From assembly GCA_026400735.1 (NCBI GenBank), contig JAPLOL010000071.1, forward strand, positions 1-35,102: a stretch of 35,102 bases of DNA, read 5' to 3'. The stretch comes from Alphaproteobacteria bacterium (GTDB lineage: Bacteria > Pseudomonadota > Alphaproteobacteria > Caulobacterales > Aquidulcibacteraceae). Position numbers and translations under genes: made by a program. The notes below the pieces were generated by a model. That model was not told the DNA's origin. It ran no database searches and was given only the letters and a program-made list of their open reading frames with translations. This document shows positions 34,415 to 35,102 of this stretch, piece by piece. How positions within the stretch are numbered: the first letter of the stretch is position 1; every line of letters begins with the position of its first letter.

Positions 34415-35102
34415 TCACCGACGCGCGATCTTCACTTCGTAACCGCCAACCGTGTTCGACAGGCCGCTAACGTTGATGAGGTATTCACCGGAAGTTTCCG
34501 GACGGAAGCGCAGGCGGGCATCGTTGCCTGGGCCGCTGTCGTCGTCAGACGCGACCTGGCGGCCGCCTTGGCGAACGATCAACGCATCCGGGCCGTTCGG
34601 ACCCGCGTCTTCCATGCCAGCGCCTTCTTGCACCAGTGAGAGGAACGGATCGGCAAGCGGTGTGCCGCCAACGCCGTTCGCTTCGATTTGATACGAAACG
34701 CCGGCTTCGAGCGTGACGCGATAGACGTCGACGTCGCCCGGGATTTCGATGCGGCTGGCGCGGGTGTCGTCGTTGGCGTCGAGCGTTTCGTCCGTATAGG
34801 CGTGGCCTGGGACGTCCGTGTCGACTGCACGCAGCGTGTAACGGCCGGTGCTTTGTTGGTCATACGACGAGACAGCGGCGAAGTAGGTGCCGCCTGTCGG
34901 CGAGGCGAAATAGAGGTACGAGTTGAGGCCTCGACCGCCATCATCGTCTTGCGCCACTTGCGCGCCGGTTGAATCGTACAGCGTCAGCAGCGGGTCAGCG
35001 AGCGCGCCATCGCCTTCCGCGCCATCGACGTAGAAGCGATAGGGGCGGCCTTCGACCAACTCGATTGCGAACCAGTCCACGTCGCCCGCCGAGCCGATGA
35101 AG
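34415..35102 (-). CDS. Pre-peptidase C-terminal (PPC) domain protein, N-terminus outside window
   Basis: The frame is open to the right edge, with FIGSAGDVDWFAIELVEG continuing from beyond it, so the gene is truncated here (229 codons seen). Two repeats of the PPC beta-sandwich are visible: GDVDWFAIELVEGRPYRFYVDG to GTYFAAVSSYDQQSTGRYTLRA, and GDVDVYRVTLEAGVSYQIEANG to GEYLINVSGLSNTVGGYEVKIA. Asp/Gly-rich segments (QDDDGGRG, SDDDSGPGND) suggest calcium binding. Such domains occur on secreted proteins, sometimes joined to peptidases; the catalytic part, if any, is outside. A GTG at 35080 is an internal codon, not the start. Confidence 0.88.
   Translation of the reverse strand, partial: FIGSAGDVDWFAIELVEGRPYRFYVDGAEGDGALADPLLTLYDSTGAQVAQDDDGGRGLNSYLYFASPTGGTYFAAVSSYDQQSTGRYTLRAVDTDVPGHAYTDETLDANDDTRASRIEIPGDVDVYRVTLEAGVSYQIEANGVGGTPLADPFLSLVQEGAGMEDAGPNGPDALIVRQGGRQVASDDDSGPGNDARLRFRPETSGEYLINVSGLSNTVGGYEVKIARR

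Overview
The window comes from the origin-proximal region of the chromosome of a GC-rich alphaproteobacterium, most likely a member of Caulobacterales (Caulobacteraceae/Hyphomonadaceae). The reasons are gene order and content. The origin-side block hemE | ppsR-maf-aroE-coaE-dnaQ-secB is present. A Tim44-like gene and an Smr gene follow it. mnmE, mnmG and rsmG lie on the other side, where parAB normally follow, and dnaK/dnaJ lie nearby. GANTC (CcrM-type) sites are dense in the hemE-ppsR gap. There are no mobile elements, phage genes, tRNA, rRNA or CRISPR arrays.

Layout. 1-4864 (minus strand) holds rsmG (cut by the window edge), a DUF3088 protein coupled to mnmG, mnmG, a small membrane protein, mnmE and a DUF6489 protein. 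Five ParB-site (parS)-like palindromes are scattered through this block. 4933-7547 (plus) holds a dienelactone hydrolase, a lipoprotein glycerophosphodiesterase and a quinone oxidoreductase. 7650-12454 (minus) holds a glutathione S-transferase, rho, and a tight late-haem operon hemE-hemH-hemJ. 12455-12793 is the gene-free gap that I call the chromosome replication origin. 12794-16359 (plus) is the overlapping operon ppsR-maf-aroE-coaE followed by dnaQ. 16356-18091 holds secB (minus), timA and an Smr protein. 18234-22289 (plus) holds a GGDEF-degenerate/EAL phosphodiesterase and hslV-hslU. 22286-26623 holds a PfkB-family kinase, a small lipoprotein, an ATP-grasp protein, nth, a DUF2244 protein and dapB. 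26661-29853 (minus) is dnaK-dnaJ. 30145-34223 holds an AlkB-like dioxygenase, a Ste24-type M48 protease, a second (lipoprotein) dienelactone hydrolase and a frameshifted aldo/keto reductase. A PPC-domain protein runs off the right edge.

How it fits together. Genes immediately on both sides of the proposed origin are transcribed away from it. DnaA-box-like, GANTC and possible CtrA sites in the gap would couple initiation to a Caulobacter-type cell cycle. The parS-like cluster lies about 8-12 kb to the left, where a ParABS centromere is expected. Housekeeping functions dominate: tRNA wobble modification (MnmE/MnmG), rRNA methylation (RsmG), haem completion, transcription termination, protein export and folding (SecB, DnaKJ, HslVU), and DNA repair (Nth, AlkB).

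The genome is compact. Five of the seven convergent gene pairs overlap at their 3' ends. The other two are each separated by a copy of the same inverted repeat. I see no clear undescribed defence or biosynthetic system. The most notable content is the uncharted oriC/parS architecture, plus some small uncharacterised genes inserted into the mnmE-mnmG-rsmG block.
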